Shown: positions 1 through 11,188, counted from the stretch's first letter. The stretch: DNA of 64,000 nt from Vandiemenella viatica (GCA_031002005.1 JARYHS010009186.1:248491894-248555893); one strand, 5' to 3'. Numbers and translations are program-made. Notes: generated from the sequence alone by a model not told the origin.

Positions 1-655
1 TCGTACTGATGTTTGTCAGTCTTGAGTTTTGCCATTGTCAAACTGGAAACTTTGATTTTCATAGCCTTGGTGTGGGAAAGGCTTTGTCACAAATAATTTC
101 AAGTGGCCTCTTGTCCAAAGACAGGGTTGAGAAATAGGCTTGAAAAAAAATTACAGCCTGATTGGTTTGACATCATGTACGAGTAATCACTTCTGGAATG
201 TCTGTAGCGAAAGAAACTGGTTTTCAAATCGATAACTTTGCTTTAGTTTAGAGGCTCTCAACCCATCGATGTTATACATACATCCATCAGTAAACCCCTT
301 CAATGCCTCTTTGAGTTCAAAAAGTGTCTGTGTTTCATTACACACAATTTAATACATCCTTTAAAATACACGGAATGTAGGTGACACTCGTGAGCTATAT
401 TGTTCATAACGAATCCAACATGATGTGACTAATTGAGTTTGTTTCCCGTCTCTTCGTCGGTGTATTAATTTTTAATGTCTGCCTGCTTCGATGAACGGAA
501 TTTTTTTATGGTTTTCCCTACCTTCGTCGGTGAATGTCTCTCGGTTTCAATGAAAGGATTTCACCATTGATGGGTTTTTGAGGCTACGAATTTTGAAAGG
601 AATAACGTATGTGTGGTATTGCTATACTTTATCACAATAATTTCATTTTTTAAAC
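1..655. other. No gene seen; weak internal repeat
   Basis: I see no convincing coding region or RNA gene here. Two short diverged segments near 451-495 and 521-560 share the phrase cttcgtcggtg followed by a cggtttcaatga/cttcgatgaacg-type sequence, which suggests an old small duplication. Confidence 0.4.
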
Positions 656-848
656 TTTTTAACGTCTCTCTAATAACGTGGCCTTTTGAGACGGGGAAAG
701 GATGGGGAGCAAGGAATTCGGCCATGTCCTTTTGAAGGAAGCATCCCGGCATTCACCTGGAGTGATTTGGGGGAAACCATGGAAAACCCAAATCTGGACG
801 CCCGGAAACGCCGTCCTCTCGAATACAAGGCCAGAACGCTAAAACAGG
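656..848 (-). repeat. tRNA-derived SINE, copy A of a tandem pair
   Basis: Read on the minus strand, this copy starts with a tRNA-like head (agcgttctggcc) and continues into a body with tccagatttgggttttccat and a tail ending in agagagacgtt. The same body occurs in copy B next door and in a plus-strand copy at 22975-23185. The B-box region is damaged in this copy: the bases expected to read ggttcgaatcc are replaced. SINEs are transcribed by RNA polymerase III and moved by LINE proteins; the partner LINE is not identifiable here. Confidence 0.7.
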
Positions 849-851
849 TAC

Positions 852-1045
852 TTTTTTTTAACGTCTCTCTAACAACGTGGTCTTTAGAGACGGGAAAGGA
901 ATGGGAATGAATTCGGTCATGGCCTTTTGAAGGTAGCATCCCCGGCATTCACTTGGAGTGATTTTGGGAAACCATGGATGCCTGGATGGGGATTCGAACC
1001 TCCGTCCTCCCGAATACGAGGCAAGAACGCTAAATGATTTCATGA
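852..1045 (-). repeat. tRNA-derived SINE, copy B of a tandem pair
   Basis: This minus-strand copy carries a good B-box (ggaggttcgaatcc on the minus strand) next to the tRNA-like head. Its tail, again agagagacgtt followed by A-rich sequence (read as t-rich on plus), abuts copy A, so the two units sit head to tail. The body matches the copy at 22975-23185 over the gggttttccatggttt segment. Confidence 0.75.
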
Positions 1046-1189
1046 AAACAGGTACACATAGAATTCTTCCTCGGTTTTATATCTGGAGTTTATGACGGTT
1101 TTTTTCCCCCATATCGAACGTTAAAAGGAAACATTTATGCTTTTTTAATTCAAGGCAGGCTGGTGCCATACTCTCTAGGTATGGAAACT

Positions 1190-1335
1190 AAAATTTTGAT
1201 TTTCGTTTTGAAATTGACGAATTGGAACGGCTTTTTCAATAAAAACACTGCGGCCGGACTCGAACCGGCGACCTTCGGCACTCTAGCCCCAACGCTACCG
1301 ATGTCTGTTCACGTAATATCCGTTGATGTGGACTT
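1190..1335 (-). repeat. Second SINE type, tRNA-like head fragment
   Basis: The minus strand around 1320-1245 reads as the B-box half of a tRNA (gccggttcgagtccggccgc) preceded by ggggctagagtgccgaagg. The acceptor-stem pairing and a clean A box are not evident, so a working tRNA gene is unlikely. It differs from the neighbouring SINE pair and looks like a separate tRNA-derived SINE or a tRNA pseudogene. Confidence 0.45.
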
Positions 1336-1756
1336 TTTTTTGTTTTTAGTAAAATTGCAATGATTTATGCTTAAGAACCGAAGAAAATATTTTACTGTGC
1401 TGAAATATTTGCATCTTGCCAGAACAGAAATAGTCAGCCGACGCGAAGAGTACACATTTCGTCACGCTTAATGGATAAGCAAACATAACAGTCGAGTGGG
1501 AATTTCTGTAGGTGTGTTGAAACAGTGTACACATTTCACAAAGCGCGCATTCCAGAACAGAAATAGCCATCGCCTCAGGGCTTGGGTGGGCGGTGTGGAA
1601 TGTCTGCGCCCAAAGAAATTAAGCCCTTGGGAGATGCTGCCATCTGTGCGGCCGATCGGTGAACTAACGGCGGCCATCTTGACCGGCCCAACGGGGGCGG
1701 CCATCTTGTGACGTCACGCGACGGTGCTGCCACCTGGCGGTGTTCCAGAGTCGCCT
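1336..1756. other. No gene seen; GC-richer segment before a Penelope fragment
   Basis: No coding region is supported. From about 1575 the sequence becomes GC-richer and contains gtgacgtcac near 1709, a CRE-like palindrome that recurs near 2796 and 4975. This may be the 5' flank or terminal repeat of the Penelope-like element that follows. Confidence 0.35.
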
Positions 1757-2740
1757 TAGTATTACTACTTGGGCTCACAGTTGTCTCCAGCAATTGCCGA
1801 TTTTTATATGGAACATTTCGAAGAACATGCTCTAGCAAGTGCCCCAAAACAGCCAACCTGTTTCTTTTGTTATGTTGACGATATGGCCGCATGGGATCAA
1901 TAGTCTACAAGAATTTTTACAACATCTTAATGGGATCAACGAAAACATCAAATTTACAATGGAGATGGAGAGGAATGGCCGCCTTCCATTTTTTGATATA
2001 TTGATTGAAAAGAGAGATGATGGCACTGTAAGTCATTCTGTGTACAGGAAACCAACACATACTGATCTCTATCTCAACGCGCGCAGTCACCACCACCCTG
2101 CCCAAAGCAGATCAGTACTGGAAACCTTGGTGCACAGGTCGCGAACTCTATGTAATAAGGATAGTTTGCAGGCGGAAATGTGTCATTTACGGGAAACTTT
2201 CCGCAAGAACGGTTTCAACGAGGCGTTAATAAACTCGGTTTGCAGACGAGCAGGAATGAGGAAAATGCGACAGCAGGAAGACCCGAGCCGCTTCGCCCTC
2301 CTTCCTTATGTCGGAACGACTACTGCTAAGATTGGCAGAATTTTAAGTAAATGTGGCATTAAAGCCATTTTCCGACCACCGGCCAAAATTAGGAATATAC
2401 TGCGGTCACCCAAGGACGAGATAGCCTTACGAACACCTGGCGTATATCGCATTCCTTGCGAATGCGGAAAGGCTCACATCGGACAAACAACACGATGTAT
2501 TAACCAAAGGTGCGACGAACATGCGCGCAACATCCGCCTGGGCAGATCGACAAGTCAGCGGTTGCTGAGCACAGTATCGACACGGGACATGGCTTTAATT
2601 TCAAAGCAAGCAAGAATAGGGTATTTGACTACTTCTTGAAAATGGTTTTAAATTGTTTTTTGGTACACCTTATTCACCGAGTGAAGAGATTTTTTGACAA
2701 AAGTGCATTATTTTGCGAAAAATTCAAAGTTAAAATTTAA
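1757..2740 (+). pseudogene. Penelope-like element: RT tail plus GIY-YIG endonuclease, broken
   Basis: This is the 3' part of a Penelope-like retroelement protein, which joins a reverse transcriptase to a GIY-YIG nuclease. The segment begins in the RT palm: a GSQLSPAIADFYME block near 1769 and the catalytic YVDD near 1874. The frame changes just after YVDD (about 1880) and then runs to 2639 with the RT thumb (PFFDILIEK, VYRKPTHTD). The nuclease follows, with GVYRIPC and CGKAHIGQT matching GIY and YIG blocks near 2440-2490. A second frame change near 2545 moves the end (SAVAEHSIDTGH) into another frame that runs to 2740. The fingers and the start of the RT are missing. It is a 5'-truncated, two-frameshift relic. 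Family assignment is firm; the clade (Penelope type) is inferred. Confidence 0.88.
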
Positions 2741-2795
2741 AGAATTTAAAAGCACGCCAAAACGCTTATTTGCTGCTTGGCGCGTGCAACGACAG

Positions 2796-3057
2796 TAGTG
2801 ACGTCACCCATCTGTAAACGCTGCCGCTGCGAATGGAGCATTTCCTATTATCCAAGTTAACAATTATTTTTTATTGTTTGTTGCTGGTTATTTCTTGTTA
2901 TTAATGAAGGTTCGTTTTCGAATATAAAATCGAAAACAATTTGGAAAAGCCTACAGCGGAAAAATATTGAAAGTAGACGCCTCATTTGTGGGCCTAGCTA
3001 TAGAATCAACCACTGAGTTTTATTCTGTGGAGCTTAAAAATGTAACAACTTCAATTT
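2796..3057 (+). repeat. Inverted repeat, left arm (partner 4727-4985)
   Basis: Reverse-complementing 4727-4985 gives a sequence closely matching this stretch: tgacgtcac, ctgtaaacgctgc, tttcctattatccaagtt, ggagcttaaaaatgtaac are all shared in order. The arm starts about 55 bases past the Penelope-like coding relic, so it may be that element's 3' untranslated or terminal repeat. Confidence 0.8.
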
Positions 3058-4726
3058 GATATTGCAACAAAGTCCCTTACGATTTTCTGTGAATCTAATT
3101 TACACCACAATTTTGTAGAGTAGCTAAATGTAATACGTTGTTTAAGGCGAGAATTATTAGGGTTGGTTCTGAGGTTCGATCCTCGCTTCGGAATATTTTC
3201 AGTTGGTATTCTTTTGTCATTTTCTTTGGATACTAGTTGCTGTTGGTTGCATTGCATAATAATTTTTTCCCCAAAATCCACCAGAAAATCAGTTTAATTT
3301 TTCTTTTCTTTTTTCTGAAGGCTTCACAAATTTTTGGATAACAAGCGAATTACAACCATTTGAAACAACCAAAGAAGATTTCAAAAAGGAAATTGGACAC
3401 TTTAATTGCACACCGAAAAAAAGATTTTTTTTTTTTTTTTTTTAAATAAAGATGACTTGCACATTAAAAGTAAATATCGCCTAATAGACGCAGTTATGTC
3501 AGGAAGGTAACCTACAGTTGTATCGTCACGTAAAAATTCCAACGAAAAGGACACAAAGCGTTCCGGAACTGTTGCAAGATTAGCATGAAATTTCTACATG
3601 TGATGTCACTTCTTAAATAAATTCCATTGTTCACGGCCATGCACCTGTATTTTTTGCATGATATTCTCTCTCTGGTAAGTTTAAAAATAAAAACTTTTCA
3701 TGTATGGTAGCAATTTGTTTCAAACACTTGCATGACGCTGAGCAACTATTATGAATTCTTCGAATAAAAACATGGTAGTGCAAAAAACACCAAACAAATA
3801 CCAAAAAAAATGCACACAAAAAATATTATCCCAACCAAGGTTCTTCGAACGTAGGACGTTCTGAATTCCATTACCACTCTTCAATCACGCAGCTATCCTG
3901 ACATAACTTCTTAATTGCTTCTCTTTATATTAATAGTGAACACTTCACGAGGTAGGTAAATGAATAAACAAACAAATTCAGTTTTATTGACAAAAAATAT
4001 TATTTATCCATAATCTTTAATCTGCAATTAAGAAAAATGGCCCACAACATCCAGTTGTTCCGAACGTGGTGAGTGAGCGGTTAACGTTCTGGCCTCGCAT
4101 CCGGGAGGACGCCGCACAGTGTGATATTTTCTAAATCTAGAGGGACAAAAGTCAGTTTTGATAATTGTCTACGCAGGCAAAATAGTTATTTATATTCAAA
4201 GTAGATGAACCATACTACTCGGAACAAAGGTTTATTTTCAACGAATTCACGCCTAACAATAGAAAAAATAGTTTGAACTATGGGCTTCCTGTGACCCACC
4301 GAACAAGCGTTCAGTCGGCCGCGCTAATCCATTGAGTTTGGTCGATGATTACGCTGTATTTCTGCGTGTTAGTAGTGATTTGTGTGTTGCTATTGCTTTT
4401 GGCGAGCTTCAAGGTAAATTTTTCCGTGATACAATAGCATCATTAAAACAGAACTAGATTATTTTTAAATAAAAAAAAAATACTGAGCCAATTTCATGTT
4501 GAGTTTTAGTTCATTATACCGATCCCTTACTATATTTATTTGAAAGAGCTGCTTATTAGGTACAAGAAATACCTTAATTTGTTTGAGCATATTTGCGACA
4601 CCCATACAACTTTTCTTTATTTTCAGCATGACTGCACAAATTTCGCGTACAGTATTTTTCGACGTATGGTTTGCTAACGCAAAACAATCAATCTCTAACT
4701 TTCAATTTAAATATAAATGAGTCTCA
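3058..4726. other. Spacer between inverted arms; no gene seen
   Basis: No coding region is convincing. It holds a T-run near 3425, AT-rich sequence, and a 45-base SINE head near 4078-4125 with ggcctcgcatccgggaggac, which matches the tRNA-like start of the SINE at 22975. The SINE body is absent, so it is a short truncated copy. Confidence 0.4.
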
Positions 4727-4985
4727 AATAGAAGCTGTTACATTTTTAAGCTCAGTAGAATAAAAGTCAGTTTTTTTTCTACAGCCAGCCCCACAAATAA
4801 GGCGTCTATTTTCGTTATTTTTCCGCTGTAGGCATTTACATAATGTTCTTGATTTTGTATTCAAAATGAAATTTCATTAATAACAAGAAATTACCAGCAA
4901 CAAACAATAAAAATAGTTGAAAACTTGGATAATAGGAAACGCTCCATTCCTAGCCGCAGCGTTTACAGACGTGTGACGTCACTCA
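4727..4985 (-). repeat. Inverted repeat, right arm (partner 2796-3057)
   Basis: This is the reverse-complement counterpart of 2796-3057, diverged by scattered substitutions and small indels. No Penelope coding sequence is seen just beyond it on the right, so if it is an element terminus the rest of that copy is gone. Confidence 0.8.
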
Positions 4986-5491
4986 GGCGACCACCAATCC
5001 TAGAGCGTTTTCTGTCACGTGACGAGAGGTAAGAAAAGTATAATTTTTATTTCGCTTTTTTATTAAAAATAATCCACTTTTCTTTTCAAAATTGATAAAA
5101 TTACCTTCCTGAAGCATTAATCTATGAGAATGAGTTCAATTTATAATATTTTTTTTTAATATTGCCAAATAGCCTATTCTTGCGTGTACGAAAGGTTATT
5201 GGGATAGTGTTTTCTCGGAAGCTATCGAAATTCGTATCTCGAAGGACTTCGTTAACAGAGATACTGGATTTCAGTTAAGTAAGGCCTGGAGCCCAGCAAT
5301 CCAGAAAATGAGAATGCAACAGGAATTCTAGGAAACACGCACCTCTCATGCGCGCCAGCAATCAGCGGAACCTACCAGCAGCTAATGGCTTCTGCCAATA
5401 GGAAAGCTTCCCGCTAGTGGCCAACGTTTCCCGTCACTAGCCATTGGCCGGCCGGAAAAAGGATGACGTAGCGCAGACTTCGCGTGATATA
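4986..5491. other. No gene seen; GC-rich patch before mariner
   Basis: No open frame or known element is recognised. Between about 5290 and 5480 the sequence is GC-richer, with ccaat/ccattgg boxes and a tgacgta, which could be an old promoter or LTR remnant. The mariner inserts at the TA at its right end. Confidence 0.3.
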
Positions 5492-6812
5492 TGAGGGCTA
5501 TCCAGAAAGTAACAGACGTTTTGACCTGGCGCAACAATGGGTGCTCCTAGCGCCGCCATCTTGGCGTCAGACTGTTCATACATTCAGTACGCAACCAGCC
5601 GTGGTAGTTTGCACATCGTTCCTATCGTACTTTGAATACAGTAGAGTGTTAAAATGAGCGCTGCAATTAAAAATCCCGCCAGTTGTGAAGTGCGAGCTGT
5701 AATACGGTTTTTGTTGGCGAAAAATCACAAACCAATTGAAATTTATCGCCAGATTTGTGATGTGTACGGCCAAGGAATAATCAGTGAAAGCCGAGTGAGG
5801 TAATGGTGCATTGATTTTAAAAATGGTCGAACCAATGTTCACGATGAGGACCGCATAGGTAGGCCTAGTGTTGTGAGTGATGAACTGGTGGTGAAAATCA
5901 ACGAAAAAATCCGTGAAAATCGTCGTTTCACGATTACGGAGCTTTCAGAACATTTCCCCCAAATTTCACGGAGTTTAGTTCATGAGATTGTGGTTGGTAA
6001 ACTTGGTTACCACAAATTTTGTGCCAGGTGGATTCCGAAAATCTTAACAGAAGACCACAAAAAACAGAGACTTGCTGCAGCACTGACGTTTCTGGAAGAC
6101 TACGCCAAAACTGGAAACCAAGTTATCGATTGTATCGTAACTGGCGACGAGACTTGGGTAAAGCACGTCACCTGTGAAACAAAACGGCAGTCTATGGAAT
6201 GGGGACACACGCATTCGCCCAAGAAACCGAGGAAGTGTCTGCAAACGCTGTCAGCAGGAAAAATTATGGCTACTGTGTTTTGGGATGCTAAGGGTGTGAT
6301 TCTCGTTGAATTTCTTGAACGTGGCCAATCACTTCAGAAAGATATAGCGAAACACTCAGAACATTAAGACGCACGATACAAAAAAAGCGTCGGGGAAAAC
6401 TCAGTGAGAAAGTTTTGTTTCTCCACGACAACGCTCGTCCACACACGGCCAATCGTACCCAAGAGTTCTTGGATGGGAAGTTTTCAATCACCCGCCGTAC
6501 AGCCCGGATTTGGCACCTAGCGACTACCACCTGTTCCCGGCGATGAAGACGTGGCTCGCAACACAACGGTTTGAAACTGACGCTCAACTGCATGCCGGTG
6601 TAAACCAGTGGTTGAAGTCTCAGGCGGCAAATTTCTACAGAGAGGGTATCGAAAAGCTTGTACCACGTTATGATAAGTGCCTTAATTTAAATGGTGATTA
6701 TGTTGAAAAATAGCCTAAGAGTTTACCTCTAAAATGTATATAATAAAAATCGTTTTTTTCACTTTGTTTATTTTTTTTTACAAAATGTCTGTTACTTTCT
6801 GGACAGCCCTCG
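5492..6812 (+). mobile_element. Full-length mariner element with TIRs and TA duplication
   Basis: The left end tgagggctatccagaaagta and the reverse complement of the right end cgagggctgtccagaaagta form terminal inverted repeats of about 31 bases with few mismatches. Both ends are flanked by TA (5490-5491 and 6813-6814), the target duplication of Tc1/mariner elements. At 1,321 bp the length is normal for mariner. The single gene inside is broken, so this copy cannot move unaided. On the right it abuts a Jockey-type LINE fragment that starts within about 10 bases. Confidence 0.93.
5654..6712 (+). pseudogene. Mariner transposase pseudogene
   Basis: The start ATG at 5654 opens a mariner transposase: an N-terminal helix-turn-helix DNA-binding part, then a DDD catalytic domain. 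Catalytic landmarks are visible: TGDETW near 6145, HDNARPH near 6424, and SPDLAPSDYHLF near 6500-6530, which fit the DD34D spacing of mariner. It is disrupted by an in-frame TAA at 5801, a stop at 6365 with a frame change before the second Asp block, and another frame change before the third. The C-terminus (NLNGDYVEK) and stop near 6712 are intact. Length from start to end is about 350 codons, as expected for the family. Confidence 0.92.
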
Positions 6813-6821
6813 TATAAGTGC

Positions 6822-8016
6822 ATCAATAACCTAAACCGGGCAAGGACCAGACGTTTCCGCAGAACTACAGGCCCGTTTCGCTGCTACCTGCAGTCTCGAA
6901 GATCTTCGAGAGACTACTGCTTCGACGGCTGATGGTACAAGTAAACCGACTGCAGATCATCCCGGACGAACAGTTTGGTTTTCGTCCAAAACACTCCACT
7001 ACTCAGCAGCTGTTGAGGGTGGCGGAGGAAGCAACGGATGCCTTCAACCGCAGACGACACTGCGGAATGGTGCTGCTAGATGTCGCAAAGGCCTTCGACA
7101 CCTTGTGGCATGAGACACTCCTGCTGAAAATAAAAGCGGCGGGAATACCAAGGCCATATATTGAGTTAATATGCAGCTACCTCAGGAGGAGGTCCTTCAG
7201 AGTCAGAGGGGAGAAGTCGTGGTCATCGAGGAGACGAGTGAGGGCAGGAGTGCCACAGGGCTTGGTACTGGGTCAGATCCTCTTCATCATTTTTGCTGCA
7301 GACATCCCCAAGCCGATCGCCGTCTACTCGGCGTTCTACGCCGATGACACGGCCTACTTCACCTCCTCATGGAGCCCACTGGTAATCGCAAGAAGACTAC
7401 AAGCAGCTCTAGACCAGCTCGAGGAGTGGGCAACTCTCTGGAGGGTCAAGATCAACCCCACAAAGTCACAGGCAATATTACTCAGCCGAAGAGGGATTCC
7501 GAGGCAACTGGGCCCGATGCTGTTCGGAGAATCAATCTAGCAGAAGACCACAGTGCGCTACCTGGGGGTCTCGATCGACCAACGACTGACCTGGTAGCAG
7601 CACGTGGACGATGTATGCAGCAGAGTAAACAGGTGACTGGGAGCATTATACCCGATGCTGAACCACGCCTCACCCTGCCACCACGCTGTGGAGTTCACAT
7701 GTACTAGGCGCTCGTGAGGCTCATCATGGAAAATGCAAGCCCAGTATGGGCTTATGCAGCCAAAACACACCTGAAAAAGCTCCAGGTGCTGCAAAACCGC
7801 TCCCTAAAGTGCGCGCTGGACCTGCCACTAGTGTTCCCGACAGCAGACCTTCACCAGATGTCCCAGTGTCCGAGGTTGATGACGAGGATGGTGGCTGCCG
7901 TGCACAAATTCTACGAATCTGTGGCAACATCCAGAAACTTATTGGTAAGCGGACTGGGCGACTATGACCAAGAAGGACTGCGCCATGATAGACCGAAGGC
8001 AATCTTCAACAGGTAA
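6822..8016 (+). pseudogene. Jockey-clade LINE reverse transcriptase, 5'-truncated
   Basis: The sequence encodes the second half of a Jockey-type ORF2. NYRPVSLLPAVSKIFERLL begins near 6860, followed by EQFGFRPKHSTTQQLL, the palm Asp in LLDVAKAFDTLWH (near 7075-7115), GVPQG near 7250 and the catalytic FYADDTAYF near 7336. The frame changes after about 7540 and again before 7714; the C-terminal part (ASPVWAYAAKTHLKKLQVLQNR) runs to a stop at 8014-8016. The endonuclease is missing, as expected for 5' truncation during target-primed reverse transcription. The region is GC-richer than its surroundings. Confidence 0.9.
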
Positions 8017-8484
8017 CAGCATGGCAGATGCAGTGAAAGAGGAATGGCCAAGACACAAAGCATGGCTAAAGTGAACCAAAAATATATAAATAAAGAAACC
8101 AGTGTTAAAGACTCCAGTGTAAATAAACCATAAGTCAAAATAACCTGTAAAATCATTAGGGCAAATAGAAGTTAAGAAATCAAAAATGTTACGTAAACTC
8201 TAAACCAAAGGTAAATGTAGGGGTATATGTCACCAACAGGGTGACAGGCACCCCTCCCCAATCACAGCCAATGCCTCCGGCGTTGGCAGCAATGTTGCTC
8301 TCCTGCTACCGGCAGCAGTCACTTGACAATGGCGGCATAGTTTGTGACCGCCGAAACGTCGTGGTTAAACAATGGACTAACTCAGCTAGTTACCCGAGAA
8401 CATTTTATTCATTTGCAACGCCGAGAAAATCTTCAGTCTTATATAGAAATAGCCTACCTAACTTCGCGAGAGGTCCACAATAAA
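8017..8484 (+). other. Jockey 3' flank and unassigned sequence
   Basis: The first 220 bases are A-rich and may be the 3' untranslated part of the Jockey fragment. From about 8241 the sequence is GC-richer and includes accgccgaaacgtcgtgg near 8347, a phrase that resembles Penelope-type terminal repeats, but the match is too short to call an element. No gene is supported. Confidence 0.35.
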
Positions 8485-9066
8485 AAATGTCTTTCACAAA
8501 ATATTAAAATACATCATTATGAAACAGTTCTGAAACCAGTAGTTTTGTATGAAGCTGAAACCTTGTCCCTGAATGCCGATAAAGGACGTCTGGGAGAACT
8601 GGAGAAAAATTATTAGAGGAATTCTGGGTTCCAACTTTAAGAATGGCGTCCATCAAAAGAGATCAAACAAAGAAGTCTACAGCAAAATAGGGAAAATCAC
8701 TGAATCAATCCGCAAAAGACGGGCTCGATTCTATGGCCACCTCAAACGGATGGAGGAGAACAGACTAACAAAAAAATCTTTAATTTATTTGATTCCAGAC
8801 CCAAAACTGTAATGCCCTAGTTTGTAAATATTAAAAAAGATGTTCATTTGATGGGGCTAGAACCAGAAGATGCTTTCAACAGAGATATATTTCGGAAGAC
8901 GTTAATGACAAGTGGGACGAGCCGAAACGAACACCAACAGAAGACGCGGTACACTCTGGACAGAGGAGCGCAAACAGGCGCATTAAAAATGAATGAAGGA
9001 GTTCTGGGCCCGAAAGAGGATGAAACTCGTTGCCAAATGCACAAAGGCTTCACATGGTCCTAGTTG
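8485..9066 (+). pseudogene. LINE ORF2 C-terminal fragment (RTE-like)
   Basis: Three adjacent frames carry the tail region of a LINE polyprotein. LKPVVLYEAETLSLNA near 8528 corresponds to the 'LLYG.ETW.L' block after the RT thumb. RARFYGHLKRMEENRLTKK near 8720 matches the 'RWFGHVKRM' block. A lysine/arginine-rich end follows, to a TAG at 9061-9063. Frameshifts separate the pieces and no RT catalytic motif is present. I place it with RTE-like or related LINEs on these blocks alone. Confidence 0.7.
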
Positions 9067-10066
9067 GCCTCAACAAATAAATAAATAATAACAGACTTTA
9101 AAAAAAAAAACTAAACTTTTTTAAAAATATTTTACATTACTATTATTGAAATTTTAACATTTATCAGTTATTTTTAGAGTCACAAAATATGACAATAATA
9201 AGAAATTACAATACACGAGATTAACTGTGAAGCTTTAACCATGTGATGCAGTCTGCCAGTCTATACTGTAGTGCCAGAGATATGCCTGGACCAACAATGA
9301 GGCCGAGCCAAAAATTAAAATACCGTTAAATTTGATTCCCTTAACTCTCCTATAAAAATAACAGTAATGTAAAATATGGTCCATTTAGATTTATTTTCTT
9401 CTAATCAAGGTATAAACTTATTTTAAAATTTTTAGTGTAAAAGTTGTTTGAAGACAGTTATAATTTTTCTAAACAAAATTTATTCATATTTTGTAATATT
9501 ACTGATCTATTAAAACATATTCATTGTTCCTCAACCTAAGACCTCACATGAGACCAAAGCAAACACATATAGTATAGCATATTTCTAAAATCCAAAAGGT
9601 AAAAGTAGATTCTAATCAGTCAATTTCTAAGGTAGCTCATGTGTATGCCCCATCACCACATTATACATGTTGATATTCACAGCATCCTAGCTGATGAAAC
9701 TGTTTGTTGATTTAAGGGATATTGGAGAGGGAAATTTTAAATTTGTATGTAAGGGATACAGGAACTGAGATAAATTTTCAAATCAAATAACTTACCTGAG
9801 ATTATCGTAGAACGTAAGATAAAAGTTAAACAAATTTGGAAGAATATAAATAGGGAAGGAATTGGTCAACAGTCATATGCTCCACCACAATTAAACAATA
9901 ATTTTTCAAAAAAATAATTATTGCTGCAATTTCCATTAAGTTTTATACAGCAATAAAAAATCTAGTAATAACCTCTGATCAGTGGTTGGTAATACTTGCC
10001 GGCTTAAGAATTATTTTGCACTAATCTATGTTTCTGTTCTCATATGAGATCAAAGTGAACATATTT
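9067..10066. other. AT-rich stretch, no gene seen
   Basis: No coding or RNA feature is supported. Two segments about 500 bases apart (near 9545 and 10040) share a catgagaccaaagc/catatgagatcaaag phrase, pointing to an old duplication. The right edge supplies the 8-base target duplication of the next element. Confidence 0.4.
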
Positions 10067-10292
10067 AAGGGTGACCAATTGTCCTCCTGTAAGGAGGACA
10101 GTCCTTCTTTTATAGGTTCTGTCCTCCTTTTTTAAGTTGAGACACATGTCTATACATTCTGGAAACTTTTTTCAGTTATGAATTATCGGAGATATTAATG
10201 TATTTTGTACATAATCAGGCTTCTATTTCCCACAAAACGATTCAAAAGATTGAAGATAAACATTATACAGATACAGAAGTTTTATTTTGAAC

Positions 10293-10417
10293 GATTTTGT
10301 CCTTCAATATAAATCATGGTTTGAAGGTAAATTTATTCCTTTAATAATAAAAAGAAAATTGTAAAATCTGAGTATAGTGGAAAAGCTTACCATAGAAGTG
10401 CAGAATTTTTACCAAAG
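10293..10417 (+). repeat. Internal direct repeat, unit 1
   Basis: This unit starts gattttgtccttcaatataa and continues through aaatttattcctttaataat. It recurs at 10803-10926 with a handful of substitutions, inside the same hAT-like element. Confidence 0.85.
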
Positions 10418-10755
10418 ATGTTTCCAATATGCCGAATAATGGTCTGAATCAAATATCAATGGAAATAACAGTTTTCAATGGTGTTTTGTGACTTCATCAC
10501 AAGTAAATTGAGCAGATATTGAAAATTGTGTTGAGCTTTTATTGAAAGAAATTCCTAATATAAAGTCAATATAGCACTAAATACAATTTGAATAATAAAA
10601 TAAATACTTAAGTCAACAAGTTTAACTATTACTATGAGATTTAATAAGATTCCTAAATTCCTATTATTTTATAGATAAATAGCCTTCCTTAACCCTGTCC
10701 TCTATAAATTATAAAAATAAACGTGAATCATATAAAAACCCATTTTTTTTAAATT

Positions 10756-10807
10756 ATCCCGATCTTTTTGACCTTCCATCCCGATCTTTTTGACCTTCCA
10801 TCCCGAT
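10756..10807 (+). repeat. Short minisatellite, tcccgatctttttgacctt unit
   Basis: Two full copies and a partial third of a 24-base unit, reading tcccgatctttttgacct then tcca, lie in tandem. Confidence 0.9.
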
Positions 10808-10926
10808 TTTGTCCTTCAATATAAATCATGATTTGAAGAAAAATTTATTCCTTTAATAATAAAAAGAAAATTGTCAAATCTGGGTAAAATGTAAAAGTTT
10901 ACCAAACAAGTGCAGGATTTTAATCA
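10803..10926 (+). repeat. Internal direct repeat, unit 2
   Basis: Second copy of the repeat at 10293-10417, including the shared aaaaagaaaattgt segment followed by caaatctgggta versus aaatctgagta. Confidence 0.85.
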
Positions 10927-11188
10927 AACCTGGACCTGGCAACACTAGTACTTACCGTAAAATTAAATATGAAGGATTTTTCTTGCTCCGAAGTTTCCAA
11001 TATATTATTAGAAAATGATATATTGACCAAAAAAAAATCACTCAATGGAAAAAACTAGTTAAATTAAATAATTAAAAAGGTTGTAGGCATAATTAGTGTA
11101 CTTTTGTTTGAATTAATAAAATATTTCATTTTATTAAATTTTCTCGTCCTCCATTTCATTGTAAAAAAATTGGTCACCTTACATATTG

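Larger units (their letters stand above)
10067..11180 (+). mobile_element. hAT-like element, 1.1 kb, non-autonomous
   Basis: The left end reads aagggtgaccaatt and the reverse complement of the right end reads aaggtgaccaatt, giving terminal inverted repeats. The flanks are acatattt (10059-10066) and acatattg (11181-11188), an 8-base duplication with one mismatch, as made by hAT transposases. Inside, the left end is rich in tcctcc/aggaggac. No intact transposase frame is present. Two internal direct repeats of about 124 bases (near 10293-10417 and 10803-10926) and a short minisatellite at 10756-10807 suggest internal duplication after loss of coding capacity. Confidence 0.8.

Noticed and set aside
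1245..1320. tRNA gene on the minus strand
   Set aside because: Only the B-box half is good. I could not pair the acceptor stem or find a proper A box, so a SINE head or pseudogene is more likely.
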